64,000 nt of DNA. It comes from JAKFWF01 sp963741505. Its GTDB lineage: Bacteria > Pseudomonadota > Alphaproteobacteria > Rhizobiales > Hyphomicrobiaceae. Below the pieces are notes generated by a model. That model did no database searches, was not told the DNA's origin, and was given only the letters and a program-made list of their open reading frames with translations. The stretch is taken from contig CAVUIJ010000021.1 in the NCBI GenBank assembly GCA_963741505.1, positions 310,001 through 374,000 on the forward strand, in the 5' to 3' direction. Below are positions 25,553-35,320 of this stretch, piece by piece (positions within the stretch are counted from its first letter, which is position 1; every line of letters starts with the position of its first letter). Both the position numbers and the translations under genes were made by a program.

Positions 25553-26747
25553 GAAAAGTGGCACGTTCGATGGCATTGTGTGCATCGGCGGCGAGGACTG
25601 GTGGTATCACAACCGCGGTCATTTCGACTTCCAGATCATGCGGCGGTTGGCCGAGCGCTGGCCAGTGCTGTTCGTCAATTCGCTCGGCGTGCGCATGCCG
25701 AGCCTCAGGGACAACCGACTGTTCCTGCAGCGCATAGGCCGCAAGCTCAGGAGCCTCGGCAACGGCCTGGTCAATGTCGAGAACGGGTTCTGGGTGTTCT
25801 CGCCGGTGATGGTGCCGGGCGCCACCGGCCAGAAGTTGTCGAGCTGGGCACTCGCTCCCCAGATCAAGCTCGCTGCGGCGCACGCCGGCATGCGCAATCC
25901 GGTGCTGTGGGTGCATTGTCCGGCCGGCGCGCCACTCGCCGGCGAGTACCCATGCGCCGCAACGGTGCTGCAGCGCACCGACCGGTTCGAGGCATTCCCC
26001 GAGGCCGACCCGGTTGTTGTCGGTGCACAGATCGCCCATCTCAAGGCCCAGGCCGATCTCGTGATCTATGCCAGCCCGCAACTGATGCAGTCGGAAGCGA
26101 TGAGCGTGCGGGCACCGGTCCTCGTCGATCACGGTGTCGATGTCGGCCAGTTCGCCGCCGCCGGCGCGCCGGGCCAACCGGCGCCGTCCGAAATCGCCCA
26201 CGTCGCCCGCCCGCGCATCGGCTTCATTGGCGGCATCGATGCCCACACCTTCGACATCGATCTGTTTCTGGGCGTTGCGCGAGCCATGCCGAAACATCAA
26301 TTCGTGATGGTCGGCGGCTGCTCGTTGCCGGATGGCTGGTGCGGCTTGCCCAACGTGCACTTCTCCGGCCGCAAGCCCTATGACCAGATCGCGCGATACA
26401 TGGCGGCGATGGACGTGCTGATCATGCCGTGGAACCGCAGCGAGTGGATCAAGGCCTGCAATCCGATCAAGCTCAAGGAATACCTGGCGGTCGGCCGACC
26501 GGTGATCACCACCGACTTCCCGGCGCTCGAGCCATGGCGCGATGTCGTGCACGTCGCCGACACCGTGCCGGCATTTGTGAACGCTATTCAAAGTTCGCTC
26601 GCGAAGCCGCTCGGTGATCGCTGCGACATTCTGCGCCGGCTACAGCTCGAAACCTGGGACGCCAAGGCCGATCAGGTCCGCCGGGCCCTGTTCGGCATCG
26701 GCCTGTCGTTCGCCGAGACCGCGACCAGCCGTCGCGGCGCCGCCTGA
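25533..26747 (+). CDS. Glycosyltransferase (GT-B, GT4-like)
   Basis: 404 residues starting at GTG 25533 inside the flippase end. The N-terminus has IVCIGGEDWWYHNRGHFD, a motif found in exopolysaccharide glycosyltransferases of the teichuronic-acid TuaH-like group. The C-terminal half shows PRIGFIGGIDAHTFDID, HQFVMVGG, GRKPYDQIARYMAAMDVLIMPW and NPIKLKEYLAVGRPVITTD, the donor-binding region. A cytoplasmic sugar transferase of the mini-locus. Followed by 190 bases with no clear gene, then fabA. Confidence 0.82.
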   Translation: MSARALEKSGTFDGIVCIGGEDWWYHNRGHFDFQIMRRLAERWPVLFVNSLGVRMPSLRDNRLFLQRIGRKLRSLGNGLVNVENGFWVFSPVMVPGATGQKLSSWALAPQIKLAAAHAGMRNPVLWVHCPAGAPLAGEYPCAATVLQRTDRFEAFPEADPVVVGAQIAHLKAQADLVIYASPQLMQSEAMSVRAPVLVDHGVDVGQFAAAGAPGQPAPSEIAHVARPRIGFIGGIDAHTFDIDLFLGVARAMPKHQFVMVGGCSLPDGWCGLPNVHFSGRKPYDQIARYMAAMDVLIMPWNRSEWIKACNPIKLKEYLAVGRPVITTDFPALEPWRDVVHVADTVPAFVNAIQSSLAKPLGDRCDILRRLQLETWDAKADQVRRALFGIGLSFAETATSRRGAA

Positions 26748-26936
26748 GGCACTTCCGGTTGCGCGCGGCGACACGCGTTCGGCGGGCCGCCGCGGTAAAC
26801 AGGAAAGGCGGAAACGCCTGCCGTTTGGCTTTTGCACGACCCGGCGGGTGTGCTACCACCCCCAACAGTCTTGTTGCATAGCGAAACGGTCTCAACATCG
26901 TTCCGCCGCCGCAACGCATTGGAGGACGCGAGGACA

Positions 26937-27476
26937 ATGGCGGAGCGGCGGTCGAGCTACGAGTACGCGGATATTCTGGCGTGCGGACGCGGCGAATTGT
27001 TCGGACCCGGCAACGCCCAGCTGCCCTTGCCACCAATGCTGATGTTCGAGCGCATTTCGCAGGTGTCGGAGACCGGCGGAGCGCACGGCAAGGGTCAGAT
27101 CGTCGCCGAGTTCAACATCGCCGGCAACCCACAGACCGACTGGTTCTTCGCCTGTCACTTCAAGGGTGACCCGGTGATGCCGGGGTGCCTCGGCCTCGAC
27201 GCCCTGTGGCAGCTCACTGGTTTCTATCTCGGCTGGCTCGGTGCGCCGGGCCGCGGCCGTGCGCTCGGCGTCGGCGAGGTCAAGTTCACCGGCATGGTGA
27301 CGCCCGCCACGAAGAAGCTCGAATACGTCATAGACATGAAGCGCGTCATCCTGCGCAAGCTGAAGCTCGGCATCGCCGATGGCGTCATGAAAGCCGACGG
27401 GCAGGTGATCTATGCTGCAACCGATCTCAGGGTCGGCCTGTTCGAGGTCGGTGACACGCCGGCACCGAGCGCCTGA
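26937..27476 (+). CDS. fabA: 3-hydroxydecanoyl-ACP dehydratase/isomerase
   Basis: 179 residues. Catalytic His74 in FACHFKGDPVMPG and Asp88 in CLGLDALWQ are spaced as in E. coli FabA (His70/Asp84). It dehydrates 3-hydroxydecanoyl-ACP and isomerises the product to cis-3-decenoyl-ACP, the branch point of anaerobic unsaturated fatty acid synthesis. First gene of fabA-fabB-fabI on one strand. The ATG follows a GGAGGA box 11 bases upstream. A longer in-frame start was rejected because it has no family similarity. Confidence 0.95.
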   Translation: MAERRSSYEYADILACGRGELFGPGNAQLPLPPMLMFERISQVSETGGAHGKGQIVAEFNIAGNPQTDWFFACHFKGDPVMPGCLGLDALWQLTGFYLGWLGAPGRGRALGVGEVKFTGMVTPATKKLEYVIDMKRVILRKLKLGIADGVMKADGQVIYAATDLRVGLFEVGDTPAPSA

Positions 27477-27542
27477 TCCGGCCCAACCCGTGAAAAGGCC
27501 GGCAGTTGAAGCCCTTGCCAGGAATACTAGAGGGAAGTACTC

Positions 27543-28775
27543 ATGCGACGGGTCGTCGTCACCGGAATGGGGATCGTTTCATCGATCGGCAACAGCACCC
27601 AAGAGGTGCTGGCGTGCCTGCGCGAAGCCAAGTCCGGGATCGTTGCTGCCGATAAGTACAGGGAGCTGGGTTTCCGCTGCCAGGTGCACGGCGCGCCAAA
27701 GCTCGAATGGGAAGCCATGGTGCCGCGTAAGCCGAAGCGCTTCATGAACGCCGGCATGGCCTGGAACTACATCGCCATGGACCAGGCGATCCGTGATTCA
27801 GGGCTGACCGAGAATGAAGTGCGGGACGAGCGCACTGGCATCATCATGGGCTCCGGCGGCCCATCGACGGTCGCCATCGTCGCCGCCGCCGACGTAACTC
27901 GCTCGGCCGGCACGCCGAAGAAGATCGGCCCGTTCGAGGTACCAAAGGCGATGTGCTCGGGCCCCTCGGGCGTGCTCGCCACTGCCTTCCAGGTGCACGG
28001 TGTCAACTACTCGATTTCGTCGGCCTGCGCGACCTCGGCGCACTGCATCGGCAACGCCGCCGAGACGATCCAATGGGGCAAGCAGGACGTGATGTTCGCC
28101 GGCGGCTGCGAGGAACTCGACTGGACGCTGTCCAACCTGTTCGACGCCATGGGCGCGATGTCCTCCAAGTTCAACGCGACGCCGGCCCGCGCCAGTCGCG
28201 CCTACGACCGCGACCGCGACGGCTTCGTCATCGCCGGCGGTGCCGGCGTGGTGGTGCTCGAGGAATACGAACGGGCCAAGGCCCGCGGCGCCAGGATCTA
28301 TGGCGAGATCGTCGGCTACGGCGCAACATCCGACGGCTTCGACATGGTCGCCCCGTCCGGCGAAGGCGCGGCGCGCTGCATGCGCCAGGCGCTGGCCGGT
28401 TTCGACGGCCGCGGCATCGGCAAGGTCGACTACATCAACCCGCACGCGACCGCGACCCCGGTCGGCGACGCGCGCGAGATCGACGCCATCCGCGAGGTAT
28501 TCGGCAACAGCATCCCCGCCATCGCCGGCACCAAGTCCTTGACGGGCCATTCACTCGGCGCCATTGGTGTCCAGGAGACGATATTCTCGCTGCTCATGAT
28601 GAACAATGGTTTCATCTGTGAAAGCGCCAACATCGATGAAATAGATCCGGCCTTCGCCGACTTGCCGATCGTGCGCAAGCGCCGTGATGACGTATCGCTT
28701 AACTGTGTCATCTCGAATAGCTTCGGTTTTGGCGGCACAAATGCCACTTTGGCCTTCCGCCGAGCCGAAGGTTAA
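27543..28775 (+). CDS. fabB: Beta-ketoacyl-ACP synthase I
   Basis: 410 residues, KAS I/II thiolase fold. The Cys-His-His triad is Cys162 (SSACATS), His301 (NPHATATPVGD) and His336 (KSLTGHSLGA). It elongates cis-3-decenoyl-ACP made by FabA. It lies 66 bases after fabA. In the motif around His301 the usual NTHGTSTP-like sequence is NPHATATP, a conservative variant. Part of a fabA-fabB-fabI operon as in many Rhizobiales. Confidence 0.95.
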   Translation: MRRVVVTGMGIVSSIGNSTQEVLACLREAKSGIVAADKYRELGFRCQVHGAPKLEWEAMVPRKPKRFMNAGMAWNYIAMDQAIRDSGLTENEVRDERTGIIMGSGGPSTVAIVAAADVTRSAGTPKKIGPFEVPKAMCSGPSGVLATAFQVHGVNYSISSACATSAHCIGNAAETIQWGKQDVMFAGGCEELDWTLSNLFDAMGAMSSKFNATPARASRAYDRDRDGFVIAGGAGVVVLEEYERAKARGARIYGEIVGYGATSDGFDMVAPSGEGAARCMRQALAGFDGRGIGKVDYINPHATATPVGDAREIDAIREVFGNSIPAIAGTKSLTGHSLGAIGVQETIFSLLMMNNGFICESANIDEIDPAFADLPIVRKRRDDVSLNCVISNSFGFGGTNATLAFRRAEG

Positions 28776-28912
28776 TGCGATCTGAGGGCTGGCGGGATCA
28801 TGCGGGCCGAGTGCCCTTCCCGTCCGGGCTCTAAGAAATGCGACTTTACAAGAACGGGACCGGTTGGTTTGAGGTCCACTCACGCAGACGACGTTCGAGA
28901 TCAGGAGTACTT

Positions 28913-29782
28913 ATGAGCGAGATCGACATCGCCAAGCCCGGCCCGCTGATGGCCGGCAAGCGCGGCTTGATCATGGGCGTCGCCAATGACCGCTCGATCG
29001 CCTGGGGCATCGCGCGCATTCTGGCCGGCCATGGCGCCCAGCTCGCCTTCACCTACCAGGGTGACGCCTTCGGCCGCCGCGCGATCCCACTCGCCCAATC
29101 AGTTGGCTCGGAAATCATCGAGCCGTGCGACGTCAGTGACCTCGCCAGCGTCGATGCCGTGTTCGACAAGATCGTGTCGACTTGGGGCAGCCTCGATTTC
29201 GTCGTGCATGCGTTGGCCTTTTCCGATCGTCGCGAACTCGCCGGCCGCTACGCCGACACCAGCCGCGAGAACTTCACCAACACCATGGTGATCTCGTGCT
29301 TCTCCTTCACCGAGATCGCCAAACGCGCCGCCGCCATCATGCCGGCCGGCGGTTCGATGCTGACGCTGACGTTCGGCGGCGCCACCAAAGTCGTGCCGTC
29401 CTACAATGTCATGGGCGTGGCCAAGGCGGCACTTGAAGCGAGTGTGCGCTATCTCGCCACTGATTTCGGTCCGCAAGGGGTGCGCGTCAATGCGCTATCG
29501 GCCGGGCCGATGCGAACGCTGGCCGGCTCCGGCGTGTCCGATGCCCGCGTGATCTTCAACTACCAGAAGGATCACGCACCGCTGCGTCGCACCCCGACGC
29601 TCGACGAGGTCGGCGGTGCCGCCCTCTACCTGCTGTCGCCGATGTCGGGCGCGGTCACCGGCGAGGTCCATTTCGTTGATTGCGGCTATTCGACCGTGGC
29701 AATGCCGACACTGGAAGCTCTGAAGGCGCAGGAAGCGGAAGCCCAGGGCGCTGGAGGCAAGACCAGCGAGGCTGCAGAGTAG
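28913..29782 (+). CDS. fabI: Enoyl-ACP reductase (NADH)
   Basis: 289 residues, slightly longer than typical FabI because of an Ala/Glu-rich C-terminal tail. The NAD-binding start GKRGLIMGVANDRSIAWG is diagnostic. The substrate-proximal SDRRELAGRYADTSRENF segment and the Tyr164-x6-Lys171 pair (YNVMGVAK) are present. It reduces trans-2-enoyl-ACP in the last step of each elongation cycle. A ribosome-binding site (CAGGAG) precedes the ATG. Third gene of the fab operon, after a 137-base spacer. Confidence 0.95.
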   Translation: MSEIDIAKPGPLMAGKRGLIMGVANDRSIAWGIARILAGHGAQLAFTYQGDAFGRRAIPLAQSVGSEIIEPCDVSDLASVDAVFDKIVSTWGSLDFVVHALAFSDRRELAGRYADTSRENFTNTMVISCFSFTEIAKRAAAIMPAGGSMLTLTFGGATKVVPSYNVMGVAKAALEASVRYLATDFGPQGVRVNALSAGPMRTLAGSGVSDARVIFNYQKDHAPLRRTPTLDEVGGAALYLLSPMSGAVTGEVHFVDCGYSTVAMPTLEALKAQEAEAQGAGGKTSEAAE

Positions 29783-29847
29783 AAGTTCGGGCCGCCGCCG
29801 TCCGCCGGTAACGCTGGGGCGGTGGCTCCATACGGGATCTCGCCCAA

Positions 29848-30159
29848 ATGCCCGCATTGCGCTTTCTTGGCGGCCTGTTCCTGCTGATCGGGGCCGTCAT
29901 TCTCATCGCCGATATCACCAACGCCCGCAGCGGGATCGCGGGAGGTTTCGGCGTGTCGCTCGCCCGACACTGGGCGAGCCTGGCGCCTTCATCCCTGGCG
30001 GCCAGCCAGAAGGCGATCCAGTCGACCAGCGCGCTGCTGTGGGACCCGTTCGTGAAGTCGCTGCTGGCGATCCCAGCCTGGGTCTGGTTCGCCGGCATTG
30101 GCGGCATCTGCTCCTGGATCGGCCGCCGCCGGCGCCGAGTGAATATTTTCGTGAATTGA
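29848..30159 (+). CDS. Small conserved membrane protein of unknown function
   Basis: 103 residues with two hydrophobic segments (residues about 5-25 and 73-93) joined by a loop, and a strongly basic end RRRRRVNIFVN. The RRRR-x-x-IFVN tail and the LLIGAVILIADIT start recall a small protein family common in alphaproteobacteria, whose function I do not know. It lies 65 bases after fabI on the same strand and might be co-transcribed. Confidence 0.6.
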   Translation: MPALRFLGGLFLLIGAVILIADITNARSGIAGGFGVSLARHWASLAPSSLAASQKAIQSTSALLWDPFVKSLLAIPAWVWFAGIGGICSWIGRRRRRVNIFVN

Positions 30160-30190
30160 GTGCCGCCCGCTTGCGCTTTGCAACGGCATC

Positions 30191-30779
30191 CTATTCGAAT
30201 ATTCCGTCGCCTGCGCCAACCGCAATGTTGCTAACGCCGTACGCGTCGGTCGGGGTGATCGCGTTGGCATCGAAGTGGACCGGCACATGGCCTTGGCTAT
30301 TGAGAACGTCGACCAGCACATTGAATGACACTTCGTGCCCGGCATCGACGGCGCTCGAGTTGAATGCCGCAAAGTCGAGTGTATCGTCGCTGATCGCTGC
30401 GTCGTTACCCACGCCCGATGTAAACACGAACGTATCGATGCCGAAACTGCTGGCCGGCGTGTCGGCTATGACACCAGCCGCGGCCAAGTCGTCGATGTAA
30501 TTGCCGCTGAAGGTGGCCAGTGCGTTATTGAGACCGGTAACGGTGGCGACCAACGTCGCCAGACTGGCATCGGTATACATTTGGATCGTGGTCGTAGGTG
30601 CCGCCGATCGGGTTGTTATTGTCGTCGAAGACGAAGTCCTTGCCGGTTACGACAACGGTGTTGTCGTTGTATGGGTTGACGAAGCTGTACGTGTCGGAGT
30701 CGGCAACCGTCGCCGGCCCTGCCAACCACAAGATATCGTTTGGTCCGTCGAGCGGAAGATAGATGGTCATTGTAGCCAT
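30191..30779 (-). CDS. Acidic beta-rich (RTX/surface-like) protein, frameshifted
   Basis: About 195 residues when read across one extra base near 30594. It begins MATMTIYLPLDGPNDI with no signal peptide. The composition is Asp, Asn, Thr, Val and Ala with almost no Lys or Arg and no Cys, as in secreted RTX-type or surface-layer proteins. Phrases such as TYSFVNPYNDNTVVVTG and DDTLDFAAFNSS suggest parallel beta structure. A GGGAGA ribosome-binding site precedes the ATG. I cannot assign a family; type I secretion is only a possibility raised by composition. No secretion genes adjoin it. The base composition is lower in GC than the neighbours. Confidence 0.55.
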
Positions 30780-31171
30780 TTTTTTGATCTCCCTGATCGA
30801 CTTGGTCAGGCGAAAAATCTGGTTCTCGGAAAGGCGGCAACCTTAGGCGCCGTTCAAGGACCAATTCGCCGACAAGAAATCAGAACAGCCTGGATCTCAA
30901 CCCCACTGGCAAGCTCAATTGCGGCATTATATGGGCGAGTATGTTGTCATGAAAGATATCACGTTTTCTTCAGTCGCAAGTGCAAATTATCCTCGCGTAC
31001 TATGCTTTTCGACAGGTTATCTGCGACTACCAGCCATTCCAGTGCCGCGGGTCGAACGCTATCTCGGCAACGTATGCTGGTTGCGGATCACTGTGACATT
31101 GTTCGCGTTATTTTTCATCCGAGCCGCGGCTGGCACGCGAACATGTGGCTTTGTCGGACGAGGGTAGACCC
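30780..31171. other. 392-base intergenic region
   Basis: Divergent gap between the acidic beta-rich protein gene and msrA. It is AT-richer than its surroundings and presumably contains both promoters. I see no RNA gene, repeat or credible open frame here. Confidence 0.4.
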
Positions 31172-31831
31172 ATGTTCTTCAAGAAGAAAACCATCCTGCC
31201 AACCGCCGCCAACGCCCTGCCTGGACGGGCGCAGCCGATCCCTACAGCGAAGGCCCATTTCATCAGCGATCGGCCACTCAAAGGACCCTATCCGGCTGGC
31301 CACGAGGTTGCGATGTTCGGCCTCGGCTGCTTCTGGGGCGCCGAGCGCAAGTTCTGGCAGCTTGGCGACGGCGTCTGGGTGACGGCGGTCGGCTATGCCG
31401 GCGGCATCACGCCCAATCCGACCTACGAGGAGACCTGCACCGGCCAGACCGGCCACAACGAGGTGGTACGGGTAGTGTTCGACCCAGCAAAGATCTCCTA
31501 TGCGGCTTTGTTAAAGGTCTTTTTCGAGAGCCATGATCCGACCCAGGGCATGCGCCAGGGCAACGATGTCGGCAGCCAGTACCGCTCGGGCATCTACACT
31601 TACGGCCCACAGCAGAAAGCCGAGGCGGAAGCTGCCAAGGCCGCCTACAGCCAGGTGCTGTCGGCTAACGGCTACGGCCCGATCACCACCGAGATCGTCG
31701 ACGCGCCGGAGTTCTATTATGCCGAGGATTATCACCAGCAGTACCTGGCGAAGGTTCCGCACGGCTATTGCGGTCTTGGTGGCACCGGCTTGTCCTGCCC
31801 GGTCGGTATCGGCGTCAAGGCCGCGGAATAG
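31172..31831 (+). CDS. msrA: Peptide-methionine (S)-S-oxide reductase
   Basis: 219 residues. The active-site motif GLGCFWGAE holds catalytic Cys53. The recycling Cys residues are in the C-terminal CGLGGTGLSCPVG. VGYAGG, GHNEVV and YHQQYL are the other conserved MsrA motifs. It repairs oxidised methionine with thioredoxin. The N-terminal extension of about 45 residues is not a signal peptide. ATG chosen 28 bases after the longer frame start, next to a weak GGGTAG site. Confidence 0.93.
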   Translation: MFFKKKTILPTAANALPGRAQPIPTAKAHFISDRPLKGPYPAGHEVAMFGLGCFWGAERKFWQLGDGVWVTAVGYAGGITPNPTYEETCTGQTGHNEVVRVVFDPAKISYAALLKVFFESHDPTQGMRQGNDVGSQYRSGIYTYGPQQKAEAEAAKAAYSQVLSANGYGPITTEIVDAPEFYYAEDYHQQYLAKVPHGYCGLGGTGLSCPVGIGVKAAE

Positions 31832-32037
31832 GGGTGACCGACGCAAGCCGGTTACCTTTCGTTAACCAAACCTGTCACATGCTCGCCACAGCGCCCTAAT
31901 GATATCGAACAGGTGATGACCAATCGGGGATCACAATCGGTATGTAGTTTGCGCGCTGCCGTCGTCCGAGGTACTGAGCTTCGTTCAGAAGCCTAACTTG
32001 ATTTGGCCCGCTGCAAGCAGAGTGTGAGGCACGTGAC

Positions 32038-33875
32038 ATGTGTTCGATGCGACGCTGGTTTTACGGGGCGGCCATAGCACTCAGCGTGGCGCCGGTGGCG
32101 CCCGCCCTCGCCAACGAGCCGGTGGCGGCGGCGGTGATCGCCACCCCTGCCGAAGCCACCTCACCCAACGCTGAACCATCGCTGCTGGCCAGGATACAGC
32201 AACAACTCTCGCAAGCAGCACGTAAGGGCAACGACGCCCAGGATCGCGCCGCACTCGCGGCCTTCTATGCCGAGCCGAACCGCGCCACTATCTGGGTGGC
32301 GCCGACCGGGCTCACGGCCCACGCTATCGCCGCCATCAACGAGATCCGAAAGGCCGCCGACTGGGGCCTCGACGCTGCGAGCTTCGACGTACCCGACGCG
32401 CGGGCATCGCTGTCGTCGCCGGAGATGCTCGCTGCGGCTGAGATACAGTTGGGGACCGCGGTACTGAAATATGCCCGGCATGCCCGTGGCGGCCGCATCG
32501 ACGTCGGCCTGCTCGGCCGCAACTTCGATCAAAGGCCGCCGCTGCTCGAACCCAACGCAGTGCTCGATGCCATCGCCGCAGCGCCCGCAGCCGACGCCTA
32601 TCTGCGTGGTCTGCATCCAAAGCACCCGCAGTTCGAGAAGCTGCGGCAGGCGCTGCTCGCCGCCCGCGCGCCGGCAACCGCCTCGGCCGAGCAGAAGTCG
32701 CCGGGGGCCGACATCAAGATCCCGGCCGGCCCGCGCCTCAAGCCCGGCCAGAGCCATGCCCATGTCGCCCTGCTGCGTCAGCGCCTTGGCATCGCCGAGG
32801 GCGATGGCCCGGCACAGTTGCTCGACGAGCCGGTCGCTGCCGCCCTGCGGCAGTTCCAGCTCTCGAAAGGCATCGAGCCCGACGGCAGCCTCGGCAATGC
32901 CACCCGCTCGGCGCTGAATGGCGCGGCAAAGCCCGCCAACGGCGCCGACAACACCCAGCGCATCCTGGTCAACATGGAGCGCTGGCGCTGGCTGCCGGAA
33001 AGCCTCGGCGAGTTCCATGTCTGGGACAACGTGCCCGAGTATCCGGATGCGCGTCGTGAAGGACAACAAGGTCGTCCACACCGAGAGCATCATCGTCGGC
33101 AAGCCGTCGACGCCGACGCCGATCTTCTCGGCCGATATGAAGTATGTGATCTTCCATCCGAACTGGGGCGTGCCTGACGGTATAAAGGTGAACGAGCTGG
33201 CGCCGGCACTGCGCCGCAGCAGCAGCAGCATTTTCAACTTCGGCGAATCGGCCGAGCCGGCGATCCTGCGCCGGCCACAACCTCAAGGTCAGCTACAATG
33301 GCCGACCGATCGATCCGGCGACGGTCAACTGGGAAACGGCCGACATCCGCAGCTTCCAGTTCACCCAGCCGCCGAGTAGCTCGAACGTGCTCGGTGTCGT
33401 GAAATTCCGCTTCCCCAACAAGCACGACGTCTACATGCACGACACGCCCGAGCGGTCGCTGTTTTCGCGCTCCGACAAGGCCTTCAGCCACGGCTGCATG
33501 CGGGTGCAGAATCCGCGCCGCCTTGCCGAGGTGCTGCTGGCCGAGGACAAGGGCTGGTCATCGGCACAGGTCGGTCACGCAATCGCCAGTGGCGCGACAC
33601 AGGATGTGACGCTGTCGAAGCAAATCCCGGTACACGTGACCTACTTTACCGCAGTGGTCGACGATGACGGCCGCCTGAAGACGTTCGGCGACATTTACGG
33701 CCACGACGGCCGCATCGCCTCCGCGCTCGAAGGCAAGCCGATCCGGCTGATCGCCCAGACCGACCCGGCCGTGCGTGCCGAGCGCGAAGTCGGCCGCAGG
33801 ACAGCGCGCGCACGCTCGGTCCAGAGCAACGGCAGCAGCCTGAGCGACATCTTCTCCGGCCTGTTCGGCAATTAG
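32038..33875 (+). CDS. L,D-transpeptidase (YcbB/LdtD type) with peptidoglycan-binding domain, two frameshifts
   Basis: About 611 residues when read through two single-base insertions, an extra C near 33042 (TATCCGG) and another near 33273 (CGGCCAC). A signal peptide (FYGAAIALSVAPVAPALA) sends it to the periplasm. A YcbB-type scaffold domain follows, then a PG_binding_1 module (SHAHVALLRQRLGI ... FQLSKGIEPDGSLGNATRSAL) and the YkuD catalytic domain with FHPNWGVPDGIKVNEL and the active site SHGCMRVQNP containing the nucleophilic Cys. It makes 3-3 peptidoglycan cross-links. Both repairs restore family sequence exactly, supporting consensus error over decay. Confidence 0.85.
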
Positions 33876-33960
33876 TCGGCGCTTCGGCTCTTGCCGCCGT
33901 TACGTGCCAGGTGCGCTCGACAGCGGCCAACTCGCAGCCACCGATGTGCGGCATTCCAAC

Positions 33961-35272
33961 TCATCCGCCTTTCTTCTTGCGCAGCCCCGCCCAGTAATCG
34001 AGGCGCTTCCTGATCTCGCGCTCGAAGCCGCGCTCAGGCGGGTCGTAGAGGGTCGGCCGCTTCATGCCGTCGGGGAAGTAGTTCTGGCCGGAGAAGGCAT
34101 CCGGGTCATCGTGGTCGTAGACGTAGCCTTCGCCGTAGCCCTCTTCCTCCATCAGCTTGGTCGGGGCGTTGAGGATAATCTTCGGCGGGGCCAGCGAGCC
34201 GTGCGACTTGGCGAGTTTCATCGCCGCATTGTAGGCGACATAGGCCGCATTCGATTTCGGCGCGGTGGCAAGGTAGATCGTCGCCTGCGCCAGCGCCAGC
34301 TCACCCTCGGGGCTGCCGAGGAAGTCGAACGCGTCCTTGGCGGCGAGCGCATGGCTAAGCGCCTGCGGATCGGCGAGGCCGACGTCCTCAACCGCCATCC
34401 GCACCAGGCGGCGGGCGAGAAACAACCGGTCCTCGCCGCCGTCGAGCATGCGCGCCAGATAGTAGAGCGCCGCATCGGGGTCGGAGCCACGCACCGATTT
34501 GTGCAGCGCGCTGATCAGATTGTAGTGGCCCTCGCCGCTCTTGTCGTAGAGCGGCGCCCGGCGCTGGACGAGCTTCACCAACGCCGCGCGATCGAGCGGC
34601 TTCGCGCCCACCCTGACCGCGGCGAAGACCTCCTCGGCAAGATTCAAGGCGGCGCGGCCATCGCCGTCGGCCATGGCTTTTAGCGCCTCGCGTGCATCGG
34701 CATCGACCGGTAGCTGGCGGCCCTCCTCGCGCTCGGCGCGCGCCAGGAGTTCCTCCAGCGCCGCCTCTTCGAGCCGGTTGAACACCAGAACGGCGGCGCG
34801 GGACAGCAGCGGCGGCATTCAGCTCGAAGCTCGGATTCTCGGTGGTGGCGCCGACCAGCGTGATCGTGCCGTCCTCCATGTAGGGCAGGAAGCTGTCCTG
34901 CTGGGCGCGGTTGAAGCGGTGGATCTCGTCGATGAACAGCAGCGTGCCTTTGCCGGTTTCACGGCGGATCTTGGCGCGATCGAAGGCCTTGCGCAGTTCG
35001 GCGACGCCCGAAAAGATGGCGGACAGCTGCTCGAACTCGAGGTCGGTCTCCAGCGCCAGCAGCCGCGCCACCGTAGTCTTGCCGGAGCCGGGCGGGCCCC
35101 ACAGGATCATGCTCTGCAGCCGGCCGCTGGCCAGCATGCGGGTGAGCGTGCCGTCGGGACCGACGAGCTGGTCCTGGCCGGTGACCTCGACAAGGCGTTT
35201 CGGGCGCAAGCGGTCGGCGAGCGGGCGCGGCGCCTTGGCCCCCATGCCGGCGGCTTCAAACAGGTTCGTCAT
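33961..35272 (-). CDS. rarA: Replication-associated recombination protein A, frameshifted
   Basis: About 436 residues read across one extra C near 34817. AAA+ ATPase of the RarA/MgsA/WRNIP1 family. The N-terminal part has PLADRLRPKRLVEVTGQDQL, Walker A GPPGSGKTT, Walker B LLFIDEIHRFN and sensor 1 GATTENPSFELN. After the break come LLSRAAVLVF, KSVRGSDPDAALYYLARML and the C-terminal YDHDDPDAFSGQNYFPDGM. It acts at stalled replication forks. Start is the ATG before TNLFEAAG; a GTG nine bases upstream is possible. Confidence 0.9.
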
Positions 35273-35320
35273 GGCCGCCACGTTAGGATGCCGCGCGACA
35301 GGAGGGAAGCGATCACGACG

